A stretch of DNA of 12,291 bases from JBKDZL01 sp047971145 (GCA_047971145.1 JBKDZL010000005.1:1-12291), one strand, 5' to 3'. Counted from the stretch's first letter, positions 1-6,392 are shown. Program-made: numbers and translations. Notes: generated from the letters alone by a model not told the origin.

Positions 1-516
1 CATGGACCAATTATTGACTGTGATATTAAAGAAACAATCAAGTATTATCAAAACTTTGCCATTTGTAAAGAATCTAATGAAGTAAAGGTTGTGATTGTTT
101 ATGTTAGTGCTTATGGTTATACCAAAGAAATGGCAGAAATTATTTATGAGGAAATTTCGCATAACAATATTGCTTGTGAGCTTTTTGATTTGATGGAAAC
201 TGATGAGAATATAGTCTTTGGTCATCTGGTTAGTGCTGATGTTGTTTTATATGGTTCAGCTACTATTTTACAAGATGCACTACCACCAATGTATAATTTA
301 ATCAATAGAGTAATTGCTGGTTATCATGGTCGAAAGAAAGTATCAGCTTTTGGTAGTTATGGTTGGAGTGGTGAGGCTGTAGCTAATTTATTAACTCGTT
401 TAAAACAACAAAAAATGCAAGTCTTAGATGAAGGTTTAAGAATAGTATTTAAGCCTAGTGAAAAGCAAAAAACCTTAATTAGAGAATATGCTCAAAATAT
501 CATTAGACTCAAGTAA
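1..516 (+). CDS. FprA-type flavodiiron protein (A-type flavoprotein), C-terminal part
   Basis: The reading frame is open from the first base, so the gene begins outside the window; 171 residues are visible. The first visible residues read HGPIID, which matches the last His ligand of the diiron site (HGP motif) at the end of the metallo-beta-lactamase-like domain. A flavodoxin domain follows: a beta strand (VVIVYV), the FMN phosphate-binding loop SAYGYTKEMAE, a YGSAT...DALPPM segment, and FGSYGWSGEAV, a signature of this family. Members are soluble enzymes that reduce O2 to water or NO to N2O using electrons from rubredoxin or NADH-linked partners; which substrate applies here cannot be told. 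There is no rubredoxin fused at the C terminus, since the protein ends shortly after the flavodoxin fold. A GTG at 91 is internal to the domain and is not the true start. No clear terminator hairpin follows the stop. The family call is firm; O2 versus NO preference is open. Confidence 0.93.
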   Translation, partial: HGPIIDCDIKETIKYYQNFAICKESNEVKVVIVYVSAYGYTKEMAEIIYEEISHNNIACELFDLMETDENIVFGHLVSADVVLYGSATILQDALPPMYNLINRVIAGYHGRKKVSAFGSYGWSGEAVANLLTRLKQQKMQVLDEGLRIVFKPSEKQKTLIREYAQNIIRLK

Positions 517-613
517 TTTTTTAATAACTTTATATTTGTAAATTGAATTGCATTTGAAATATCAAGATTTAAAAATTGTCATTTCCACATGGCAAATATT
601 AAGGAGAAGGTAT

Positions 614-1354
614 ATGTCCAATGTTAAATTTGAGGAATGTTTTTTAAAAAACAAAAACAAATTTATGTCAGTAGAAGATTTACGAGCGATACACGATCGT
701 TTTGATGGAAGTTATGAAAAAGAGTACAATAATCATTTTTATTGCCCAGAGTGTTATCTTGCGCGGCTTTCGTTTCACCCAAATGCGAAGACACCACATT
801 TTAGGTCATTGGATAATCATGATCAAAACTGCGCATTTAACTTTCAACCCTTAAAAAATAAGGAAGTAGAAAAATATTTTAATATTCCCATAAATCGTGA
901 TGCAATCAGTAGAAAGTTAAATTCTTGTTTAGATTTGCTAAATATGTGTAGTAAACAAACTGCTCTACAGCATGATGTGCAAGTTAGTAATAAAAAAGAA
1001 GGTAGTTTCATTGTTGGATGTCAAGGAAAAAACAGATGTATCCGTAGAAAAAAGCTAACAGCAGGTTTTAATCAGGATGATTATGGTATTTGCATGATAT
1101 TTTATGGTAGAGTTTCATTAGAATGGGATTTGCGCAATGAAAATATAAAGTATATTAGAATTAAAAGTGCGGATAAAAAAACATATATTTGTTCTGTATC
1201 TATGTCGAGCAAAATTTATGATTATATTAAAGACGACAAGAAATTTGATGATAATAGAATATGCAATGTTGCCTTTATGTCATCTATGGAAAAGAAAGGC
1301 AACTTTAATAATTGCAAAATTAAATATTCCACAGAATTAGCATTAAGATTTTGA
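614..1354 (+). CDS. Uncharacterised protein with CxxC...H...HxxxC zinc-binding pattern
   Basis: I do not recognise a named family. I chose the ATG at 614 (246 aa) because AAGGAG lies 7 nt upstream (601-606); an in-frame ATG at 548 has no such site. From the 614 start, residues 44-73 carry Cys44-Pro-Glu-Cys47, His62, His69 and Cys73, spaced like a small zinc ribbon. The layout CPxC...PHF...HxxxC resembles the zinc-finger part at the front of CoiA-like competence or nuclease proteins, but no nuclease motif is evident, so this is only a resemblance. The rest is Lys/Asn-rich, with a predicted beta-rich stretch (about residues 158-205, GICMIFYGRVSLEW, KYIRIKSADKKTYI) and no membrane segment or signal peptide. 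It stands alone between the flavodiiron gene and a decayed region with an integrase scrap, which suggests an accessory gene of mobile origin. Function unknown; coding status is likely because of length and RBS. Confidence 0.7.
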   Translation: MSNVKFEECFLKNKNKFMSVEDLRAIHDRFDGSYEKEYNNHFYCPECYLARLSFHPNAKTPHFRSLDNHDQNCAFNFQPLKNKEVEKYFNIPINRDAISRKLNSCLDLLNMCSKQTALQHDVQVSNKKEGSFIVGCQGKNRCIRRKKLTAGFNQDDYGICMIFYGRVSLEWDLRNENIKYIRIKSADKKTYICSVSMSSKIYDYIKDDKKFDDNRICNVAFMSSMEKKGNFNNCKIKYSTELALRF

Positions 1355-1395
1355 AGTTCATACAAAAAAATAATTGCATCAATGATAATGACTTA

Positions 1396-1444
1396 GATTG
1401 ATAGAATAGTCTACCTTAGGGTAGCATATCTTAATCTATCAATT
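1396..1444 (+). repeat. Two-part imperfect hairpin before HAD fragment
   Basis: An outer 9-bp stem pairs ATTGATAGA (1397-1405) with TCTATCAAT (1435-1443), extendable by one G-T pair. An inner 5-bp stem pairs CTACC (1411-1415) with GGTAG (1420-1424) around a TTAG tetraloop. The bases between the stems do not pair well. There is no T tract after it, so it is not a normal intrinsic terminator. TTGATA (1399-1404) and TAGCAT (1422-1427), 17 bp apart, also form a weak promoter-like pair inside it. It may be an operator, an element end or a leader structure. Confidence 0.4.
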
Positions 1445-1456
1445 ATAATAAAGAAA

Positions 1457-1707
1457 ATGAAAGGTGAGAAAATAGGCATAAAGTTAGTATTAGTTGATAT
1501 GGATGAGATCTTCCGGAAACAGGAACCGATTGTAAGTGAAGATAGGGAATTGATTGGTGTTAATCAATATTATGACAGAGAATTATTTAGTGAAGTTTTT
1601 TCAAAACTAAAAGCAAATGATATAAAGTTTGTAGTTGTAAGTGGAAATCAGTGCTATCAGTTAAAATCATTTTTCCTGAATTAGACTTACGTATCAGAGA
1701 AAGGTAA
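1457..1707 (+). pseudogene. Truncated, frameshifted Cof-type HAD-IIB phosphatase remnant
   Basis: The open frame 1457-1684 encodes 75 residues that look like the N-terminus of a Cof-family sugar-phosphatase: IKLVLVDMD (motif I strand), YDRELFSEVFSKLKANDIKFVVVSGNQ (motif II Ser in VVSGN) and YQLKSFF. Intact members run about 260-290 residues with a cap domain and motifs III/IV, all absent here. Motif I is damaged: the usual DxDGTF reads DMDEIF, losing the Gly. At the T run 1670-1674 the frame ends in FFLN-stop, whereas the next frame continues as PELDLRIRER to a stop at 1705-1707. A lost T would restore SFFPEL, which is what the family normally has at this place. So the gene carries truncation, a probable 1-bp deletion and motif damage. 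The RBS is weak. A functional short protein is very unlikely. Confidence 0.72.
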
Positions 1708-1752
1708 TTGCCTTACTCGCTTCTTTTTTGGCCTGCTATTATAAAAGGAATG

Positions 1753-1794
1753 CCTTGTATTGAGATAATTTAGTTCTATTGTAATCTAACAAGG
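1753..1794. repeat. Imperfect inverted repeat before integrase scrap
   Basis: CCTTGT (1753-1758) is complementary to ACAAGG (1789-1794), and inside it AGAT (1763-1766) can pair with ATCT (1784-1787). It lies about 30 bp before the recombinase fragment. No T tail follows, so a terminator role is not supported. It could be a recombinase arm or core relic or chance in AT-rich DNA. Confidence 0.25.
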
Positions 1795-1826
1795 GAATAC
1801 AGACAATATTGAAAGATTAATGTACG

Positions 1827-2048
1827 ATGAATGATTTGATGTTGAGTTACACAGAGAGTCCTTTAATTAAGAATAATATAAGGAATGCAATAATAAAATA
1901 TTCAAAGATAGCAAAAGTACATAGAATAAGAATTCATGATTTAAGAGATTCGCACGCATCACTATTAATTAATTTTAGAAGAGAGGAGAGAATCCATTAT
2001 TTTAGTTGCGGTATCAGTTGGTTTTGCTTCTTCATATATTTCAAATAG
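1827..2048 (+). pseudogene. Tyrosine recombinase (phage/ICE integrase) fragment
   Basis: The first 50 residues of this frame match the middle of the catalytic domain of Gram-positive phage/ICE integrases: PLIKNNIRNAIIKYSKIAKV followed by IRIHDLRDSHASLLI. The family motif is HDLRHSHASLLI; the HxxR catalytic pair is present but the following His is Asp. Homology stops after LLINF (about 1976). The remaining residues are unrelated and the last box (GH...TxxxY nucleophile) is missing. Upstream, an in-frame stop at 1818-1820 separates it from any N-terminal part. The piece cannot recombine DNA. It marks a former mobile element in this stretch; whether it belonged with the zinc-finger protein or the HAD fragment cannot be told. 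Confidence 0.75.
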
Positions 2049-2068
2049 TCTCTTTTTTGTTTGCTCAT
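1965..2068 (-). pseudogene. Possible broken small gene, minus strand
   Basis: On the minus strand an ATG at 2066-2068 follows GAGG (2076-2079) with 7 nt spacing and starts MSKQKR. In that frame a 23-residue ORF ends at 1997. After the sixth codon, the other frame reads as a more natural protein (LFEIYEEAKPTDTATKIMDSL) up to a stop at 1965-1967. The two join if one GA dinucleotide in AGAGACTA (2046-2053) is taken as an insertion. Its end abuts the integrase scrap, so the junction lies near 1965-1985. I do not recognise the family. It could be chance; the RBS and the coding-like frame are the only support. Confidence 0.3.
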
Positions 2069-2115
2069 AAGGTTACCTCATTTTATATTATAGATGATAT
2101 TGAAATTTTAAATCT

Positions 2116-2144
2116 TTGAATAACAAAGGGGTTTTTGCTATAAT
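2116..2144 (+). promoter_or_regulatory. Promoter for RpiR-family regulator
   Basis: TTGAAT (2116-2121) and TATAAT (2139-2144) are 17 bp apart, and TGC before the -10 makes it an extended -10 promoter. It lies 21 bp before the regulator's start codon, so the leader is short. It also marks where the decayed stretch ends. Confidence 0.7.
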
Positions 2145-2165
2145 AATAAAAGAAAGTGGGGCAAT

Positions 2166-2957
2166 GTGAGCTGCATATTATTAATAAAAGAATTATTACC
2201 AATTTTAACCAGTACTGAAAAAAGAGTTGCAGAATATATTATCGAAAATCAAGTGAAAGTGACTCATCTTTCTACTAAAGAGTTAGCTAAAAATGCTGAT
2301 GTTAGCCCCTCAGCAGTAGTTCGTTTTGCTTATCGTTTAAATTATCGAGGTTTTCCTGGCTTAAAGATTGCCTTAGCTAATGATATTTCTGTTGAGGTTG
2401 ATGAAGTGGCTTTTCCTAAATTAAGTGATAAAATTGAAGATTTAGCCTGCAATTATAAAAACTACATTAATAATATTATTGATAAGACTGCACTGATGTT
2501 AAATGTTGATACTATAAATGAGGCAGTGAGTAAAATTATTAAAGCTGAGCAAGTATTTTTTTATGGGGTTGGCTCTGATAGTTTACTATGCCAAGAAGTT
2601 TCTTTGAAATTCAAAAAACTTAATAAAAATGTCACTTATTATCCCGATCAAACTACTCAAGTTGCCTTTATAAATAAAATTACTAGTAGCGATTTGTTAT
2701 TTGTGATTAGTTATAATGAAAAAGCTGATCTTGATGTGGTAATTAATACTGCCATTAATCACAACGCTTGTGTTGTTGTGATTAGTAGTGTTGTCAATAG
2801 TAAAAGCTTTGCTAATGATAGTGTGTTGTTTATATCGACACCTACTTGTACCGATGATTTAAAAATTGATAGCTCTTATTTTGCTCTTAGATATTTAATT
2901 AATTTGCTAGAAATGTTCTTGATTAAAGAAAGTAATCTTTTAAGTACTGAAATTTAA
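2166..2957 (+). CDS. RpiR/MurR-family transcriptional regulator (HTH + SIS)
   Basis: A 263-residue protein of normal RpiR length. Residues 1-75 form the HTH_6 domain, with TSTEKRVAEYI and the helix-turn-helix STKELAKNADVSPSAVVRF at about 36-54. Residues 128-250 form a SIS (sugar isomerase) domain that in this family binds a sugar phosphate: FFYGVGSDSLLCQEVSLKFKKL and FVISYNEKAD, where other members usually have SYSGET. That change may alter ligand contacts. The start is a GTG at 2166, because the ATG two bases earlier is followed at once by a stop; GTGGGG at 2156-2161 serves as a ribosome site. It precedes a PTS EIIC and a MupG-like gene on the same strand, so local control of that sugar operon by its phosphorylated substrate is the likely role. 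The effector is not known; MurNAc-6-phosphate, as for MurR, is a reasonable guess only. Confidence 0.9.
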   Translation: MSCILLIKELLPILTSTEKRVAEYIIENQVKVTHLSTKELAKNADVSPSAVVRFAYRLNYRGFPGLKIALANDISVEVDEVAFPKLSDKIEDLACNYKNYINNIIDKTALMLNVDTINEAVSKIIKAEQVFFYGVGSDSLLCQEVSLKFKKLNKNVTYYPDQTTQVAFINKITSSDLLFVISYNEKADLDVVINTAINHNACVVVISSVVNSKSFANDSVLFISTPTCTDDLKIDSSYFALRYLINLLEMFLIKESNLLSTEI

Positions 2958-2979
2958 TTTCATTAATTTGATAAATCGC

Positions 2980-3008
2980 TTGAAATCACTCTATAAATGT
3001 AGTAGTAT
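2980..3008 (+). promoter_or_regulatory. Promoter for EIIC-mupG
   Basis: TTGAAA (2980-2985) and TAGTAT (3003-3008) are separated by 17 bp, giving a start near 3015, which is inside the palindrome region. The -10 box is a moderate match. An alternative -10, TATATT (3006-3011), would leave 20 bp, too long. Confidence 0.5.
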
Positions 3009-3015
3009 ATTAATA

Positions 3016-3040
3016 GTATAGCGCTTACATCTAAGTGCTA
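3016..3040. promoter_or_regulatory. Palindromic operator with overlapping cre-like site
   Basis: TAGCGCTTA (3019-3027) and TAAGTGCTA (3032-3040) form a 9-bp inverted repeat with one mismatch around CATC. It sits just after the -10 box, where a repressor would block transcription, and is the best candidate site for the RpiR regulator encoded upstream. On the minus strand, 3016-3029 reads TGTAAGCGCTATAC, which fits the CcpA cre consensus TGWAARCGYTWNCW at 13 of 14 positions. So substrate induction and carbon catabolite repression may meet here. Confidence 0.55.
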
Positions 3041-3061
3041 CGTTTAAGGAGGATCATATTA

Positions 3062-4348
3062 ATGATTGAAAGATTTGCAGATTTTATGGAGCAAAAATTA
3101 TCAGGACCTATGTCTAAGATTGCTAATCAAAAGCATCTAAGAGCGGTTAGGGATGGTATTATTGCAACATTACCACTTATTATTGTGGGATCATTTTTCT
3201 TGATAGTTGCTTTTCCGCCAATTCCTGAAGATTGGGCTATTTCAGTGTGGATTAAAGCGAATATCGGGACTATTTTATTGCCTTATAGAATGTCAATGTA
3301 TATTATGACATTGTATGCAACATTTGGAATTGGTAATAGTTTAGCTAAGTCTTATAATAAAGATGGACTGACTGGTGGTATTTTAGCCTTATTAGCTTTT
3401 CTCTTAACAATTTCTCCAGTAGCTATTGCAAATGATGCTGGTGTTGGGGTATCTGGTTTTGTGTTGCCAATGTCTTATTTAGGTTCTGGTGGAATGTTTG
3501 TTGGAATTGTGACTTCACTTTTTGCGGTGGAAATTTATCGTTTAATTGATAATTCTGGCTTTAAAATTACGATGCCAGAGCAAGTGCCACCAGCTGTAGC
3601 TCGCTCTTTTGAAGCTTTAACTCCAACTGCAGCTATTGTTATTATTATGGGCTGTATTACTTATTGGATTGGTTTTGATTGGCATGGTTTTATTGCTTCT
3701 GTAGTAACACCTTTAGTTAGTGCTACTGATACTTTACCTAGTGTTATTTTACTAGTATTCTTGATTACTTTCTTCTGGTCTTTTGGTATTCATGGTGTTA
3801 GTATTGTTGGGACAATCGCAAGACCATTGTGGTTAATCTTATTGGATCAAAATACAGTTGCTATTGCTGATGGTGTTGCACCTACTGCTATTGCTGCTGA
3901 GCCTTTCTATCAATGGTTTATTTGGATTGGTGGCTCAGGTTGTACTATTGGTTTAGCTATTTTACTAGCATTTAGAGCTAAATCTAAATATGCTAAAACG
4001 TTAGGTAAAACTGCTTTCTTACCAGCGGTATTTAATATTAATGAACCAATTATTTTTGGTACACCTATTGTGTTAAATCCAATTTTAATTATACCTTTTA
4101 TTATTTCGCCGATGGTTTGTGCTATTATTGCTTGGATTGTGACATCTGTTGGTTTAGTTTCACCGGTATCTATTATTGCGCCATGGACTCTTCCAGGTCC
4201 AATTGGAGCTTTTCTAGCTACAGGTGGTGACTTTAGAGCTATTATTTTATCATGTATTTTAATTGTTATTTCAATTTTAATTTACTACCCATTCTTTAAA
4301 ATTTATGATAAGAAGCAATTAGAAGAAGAAGGAAATGCGGAAGCGTAA
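3062..4348 (+). CDS. PTS system lactose/cellobiose-family EIIC permease
   Basis: The ATG at 3062 is preceded by a perfect AAGGAGG (3047-3053); an in-frame GTG at 3035 lies inside the palindromic operator and lacks an RBS, so I start at 3062 (428 aa). The protein is a polytopic membrane permease with about ten hydrophobic segments and the N-terminal ...QKHLRAVRDGIIATLPLIIVGSFFLI block typical of CelB/ChbC/LicC. Substrate-binding residues known from the ChbC structure (His250, Glu334) have counterparts in FGIHGV (His244) and FNINEPIIFGTP (Glu328). It should transport a beta-linked disaccharide coupled to phosphorylation by EIIA and EIIB. Neither partner is fused or adjacent, so they must be supplied from elsewhere. 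The neighbouring regulator and MupG-like enzyme suggest a cell-wall or amino-sugar disaccharide rather than cellobiose. Confidence 0.92.
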   Translation: MIERFADFMEQKLSGPMSKIANQKHLRAVRDGIIATLPLIIVGSFFLIVAFPPIPEDWAISVWIKANIGTILLPYRMSMYIMTLYATFGIGNSLAKSYNKDGLTGGILALLAFLLTISPVAIANDAGVGVSGFVLPMSYLGSGGMFVGIVTSLFAVEIYRLIDNSGFKITMPEQVPPAVARSFEALTPTAAIVIIMGCITYWIGFDWHGFIASVVTPLVSATDTLPSVILLVFLITFFWSFGIHGVSIVGTIARPLWLILLDQNTVAIADGVAPTAIAAEPFYQWFIWIGGSGCTIGLAILLAFRAKSKYAKTLGKTAFLPAVFNINEPIIFGTPIVLNPILIIPFIISPMVCAIIAWIVTSVGLVSPVSIIAPWTLPGPIGAFLATGGDFRAIILSCILIVISILIYYPFFKIYDKKQLEEEGNAEA

Positions 4349-4361
4349 ACTTTAAAAAATT

Positions 4362-4391
4362 AAAGGACTTTGCTTAGCAAAGTTCTTTTTT
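4362..4391 (+). terminator. Terminator-like hairpin between EIIC and mupG-like gene
   Basis: A 12-bp stem (4362-4373 with 4377-4388, one G-T pair) closes a TTA loop, and a run of six T (4386-4391) overlaps the 3' arm. It has all the parts of a Rho-independent terminator, 14 bp after the EIIC stop and 16 bp before the next start codon, with the next RBS (AAGGAG, 4395-4400) directly behind it. It probably lowers, or conditionally controls, downstream expression, or protects the EIIC mRNA 3' end. Confidence 0.8.
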
Positions 4392-4407
4392 AATAAGGAG
4401 AAGAAAA

Positions 4408-5502
4408 ATGAGAAAATTAGGAATTTCAATTTATCCCGAAAAATCAACTGAAAAAGAAATCTTTGATTATATTCATAAAGCTAAAGCAGCCGGATTTAGT
4501 AGAATATTTTCTTGTTTATTGTCAGCTAATGAGAGTAAAGAGGAAATAAAAGAAAAATTTTTAAGAATTAATAATTTTGCCCATCAACAGGGATTTATAG
4601 TAATCTTAGATATTAGCCCTAAAGTATTTGATAAATTAAATATTAGTTATCAAGATTTGAGTTATTTTAAAGAGCTCAATGCTGATGGTATCAGATTAGA
4701 TATGGGCTTTAGCGGTAGTGAGGAAGCATTAATGACTTTTAATCCTTATGATTTAAAAGTTGAAATAAATATGAGTATGGATACTCATACTATTGATACC
4801 ATCATGGATTTTAAGCCCAATAAATTTAATTTATTAGGTTGTCATAATTTCTACCCTCATCGTTACTCTGGCTTAAGTTTGGAGCATTTTCTTAAGTGTA
4901 CAGATAACTTTGCTAAATATGGTTTAACTACGGCAGCTTTTGTTAGCTCACAAGTCAAGGATTCTTTTGGACCTTGGCCGGTAACTGATGGTCTGCCAAC
5001 TTTAGAAATGCATAGAAATTTACCGATTCATGTGCAAATTAAACACTTAGTAGCATTAGATAAAATTGATGATATCATCATATCTAATTGTTATCCAAGT
5101 CAGTTAGAATTGGACAATATCACAAATACTAGGACTGATTTAGTTAATTTCAATGTTGAATTAGCTGATAATTTAAGTGAAATTGAAAGAAAAATTATCT
5201 TAGAAGAATTACATTATAATCGAGGTGATATTTCAGACAATTTTATTAGATCTACTCAAAGCAGAGTGAAATATAAACAAGAAAAATTTCCAGTTAAAAA
5301 TGCTTCGGATATTAAAAGAGGTGATATTATTATTGAAAGTGATGAGTATGGTCATTATAAAGGAGAATTACAAGTTGCTTTAAATGATATGGCAAACTCT
5401 GGCAAAAGTAGTGTGGTTGGTAAAATAGTTGCGGAAGAAGTCTTCATTCTGGATTATTTAGCTCCTTGGCAAAAGTTTTGCTTCCAATTAAGCACTAAAT
5501 AA
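4408..5502 (+). CDS. mupG: DUF871 / MupG-like 6-phosphoglycosidase (6-phospho-N-acetylmuramidase family)
   Basis: 364 residues, the usual length of DUF871 proteins. The N-terminal about 240 residues form a TIM-barrel glycosidase-like domain starting MRKLGISIYPEKS, with ADGIRLDMGF and NLLGCHNFYPHRYSGLS as family blocks. The C-terminal about 120 residues are the cyclophilin-like domain (IKRGDIIIESDEYGHYKGELQVAL). Staphylococcus aureus MupG of this family cleaves MurNAc-6-phosphate-GlcNAc in the cytoplasm during cell-wall turnover recycling. No signal peptide is present, fitting an intracellular enzyme acting on a PTS-imported phospho-disaccharide. AAGGAG (4395-4400) sits 7 nt before the ATG. 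It follows the EIIC across a hairpin and ends at a bidirectional terminator. No MurNAc-6-phosphate etherase (MurQ) is visible in the window, so the exact substrate remains inferred. Confidence 0.85.
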   Translation: MRKLGISIYPEKSTEKEIFDYIHKAKAAGFSRIFSCLLSANESKEEIKEKFLRINNFAHQQGFIVILDISPKVFDKLNISYQDLSYFKELNADGIRLDMGFSGSEEALMTFNPYDLKVEINMSMDTHTIDTIMDFKPNKFNLLGCHNFYPHRYSGLSLEHFLKCTDNFAKYGLTTAAFVSSQVKDSFGPWPVTDGLPTLEMHRNLPIHVQIKHLVALDKIDDIIISNCYPSQLELDNITNTRTDLVNFNVELADNLSEIERKIILEELHYNRGDISDNFIRSTQSRVKYKQEKFPVKNASDIKRGDIIIESDEYGHYKGELQVALNDMANSGKSSVVGKIVAEEVFILDYLAPWQKFCFQLSTK

Positions 5503-5529
5503 TTATTATATAAGAATACTTAACAAAAT

Positions 5530-5562
5530 AAAAACAGACAAAATATAAAATGTCTGTTTTTT
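5530..5562. terminator. Bidirectional Rho-independent terminator
   Basis: An 11-bp perfect stem (AAAAACAGACA at 5530-5540 with TGTCTGTTTTT at 5551-5561) closes a 10-nt A-rich loop. It is flanked by T-rich sequence on both strands, so it can end the mupG-like transcript from the left and the minus-strand regulator transcript from the right. The two genes converge here. Confidence 0.88.
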
Positions 5563-5577
5563 AAGTTTAAATATAGG

Positions 5578-6264
5578 CTAGTCAATTTTTGAAAGATAGC
5601 GATAAACTGTGGCCTCAGAACAATTGAAAACCTTCGCAACCTCAGGTATTGAGCCTTTGATTTTAAAGACACCTTTAGTTGATAAACTTTCGATAATTTT
5701 AATTTTTTCATCTTGATTTAACCTTGATATAGGAATATCACTTGGTACTGCCAATACTTTTGGTAATAATGAAGAGATAATTTGGGGAATACTGTGGGAA
5801 AAATTTTCAATTAGGTCGGTATCTTTTAAGGCGTCCGTGTTGTCAATTTGTGAATTTTGCAGTAATTGATTTGTGGGAGTATCTAAAAAACCTATTTTTG
5901 AGATTATATCGACAATGTCATGGTAGGGTTGCTTGTCAATATTAATGCAGAGCATGCCTAATAGCTTCTCGTTTTTATCATCTTTAATAAAATAGGTTGA
6001 TGATCTTAAATCTTTATTATCACCAGTACGGCCTAAGTAATTATAATCATAAGCTTTTTCTTTCCAAACTTCAGATTGGACAATTTTTAAAGCATAGTTG
6101 GTTAAAGGGGCGCCAACATTTCTTCCGCTAACATGACCATTTGCAATTGCGATGACTCTACCTTCTTGAACATCTTGTAAGACGATTTCACAGCCCTCAC
6201 CGAACACTTTTCCTAAAAAATGTACCACCGAGATGTAACTGTTTATTTTGCTTTCTATTTCCAT
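5578..6264 (-). CDS. YheO/DauR-type transcriptional regulator (PAS-like + HTH_22)
   Basis: 228 residues. The N-terminal part (about 8-120) is the YheO-like PAS domain, with FGEGCEIVLQDVQEG, IANGHVSGRNVGAPLT and SSTYFIKDD...LLGMLCINID as family blocks. The C-terminus is the short HTH_22 module (about 189-227), with SIPEVAKVFNCSEATVYRYL. Relatives include DauR of Pseudomonas aeruginosa, which controls D-arginine catabolism genes. The central part (131-180) is a poorly conserved linker. GAGGAGAG lies just upstream of the ATG. The gene is divergent from the diaminopropionate lyase operon and shares its 184-bp intergenic region, so it very likely regulates that operon in response to an amino acid (probably D-configured) or a pathway intermediate. 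Activator versus repressor cannot be told. Confidence 0.87.
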   Translation of the reverse strand: MEIESKINSYISVVHFLGKVFGEGCEIVLQDVQEGRVIAIANGHVSGRNVGAPLTNYALKIVQSEVWKEKAYDYNYLGRTGDNKDLRSSTYFIKDDKNEKLLGMLCINIDKQPYHDIVDIISKIGFLDTPTNQLLQNSQIDNTDALKDTDLIENFSHSIPQIISSLLPKVLAVPSDIPISRLNQDEKIKIIESLSTKGVFKIKGSIPEVAKVFNCSEATVYRYLSKID

Positions 6265-6300
6265 AATCGTCTCTCCTCTATTGAATTAGTTAATACTATT

Positions 6301-6329
6301 ATTTTATTACAAAAACAAAAAAATATCAA
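6301..6329 (-). promoter_or_regulatory. Promoter of the DauR-like regulator (minus strand)
   Basis: Read on the minus strand, TTGATA (6324-6329) and TAAAAT (6301-6306) are 17 bp apart. The spacer is T-rich (T7-G-T5), which favours curvature. The start site would be near 6294, leaving a leader of about 30 nt. The -35 box lies 34 bp from the -35 box of the divergent operon promoter. Confidence 0.6.
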
Positions 6330-6363
6330 TATGATAATATTTTCTCATTATAATAAATTATTA

Positions 6364-6392
6364 TTGACAGCGCATTATTTCTGTTGTACTAT
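6364..6392 (+). promoter_or_regulatory. Promoter of the ygeX operon
   Basis: A perfect TTGACA (6364-6369) and TACTAT (6387-6392) are 17 bp apart. The start site would be near 6399, giving a leader of about 50 nt before the ATG at 6449. GGAGG (6437-6441) is the ribosome site of the first gene. Confidence 0.75.

Larger units (their letters stand above)
1355..2115. other. Decayed accessory stretch without an intact gene
   Basis: About 760 bp between the zinc-finger protein and the promoter of the RpiR regulator. It holds only gene fragments (HAD phosphatase piece, tyrosine recombinase piece, possible minus-strand broken small ORF) and two imperfect inverted repeats. The mix of unrelated, truncated and frameshifted pieces suggests leftover ends of inserted elements and deletions. 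No tRNA gene, transposase or clear attachment-site duplication was seen. Confidence 0.6.

Noticed and set aside
548..613. An upstream in-frame ATG that would lengthen the zinc-finger protein by 22 residues
   Set aside because: There is no ribosome site before it, while the ATG at 614 has AAGGAG at good spacing; the extra residues look like untranslated AT-rich leader.
3035..3061. GTG start adding nine residues to the EIIC
   Set aside because: It lies inside the palindromic operator, encodes the RBS itself, and the ATG at 3062 fits the perfect AAGGAGG.
5520..5711. 63-residue minus-strand frame overlapping the end of the DauR-like regulator
   Set aside because: It lies in another frame over the conserved HTH region and runs through the terminator; no RBS or protein-like composition.
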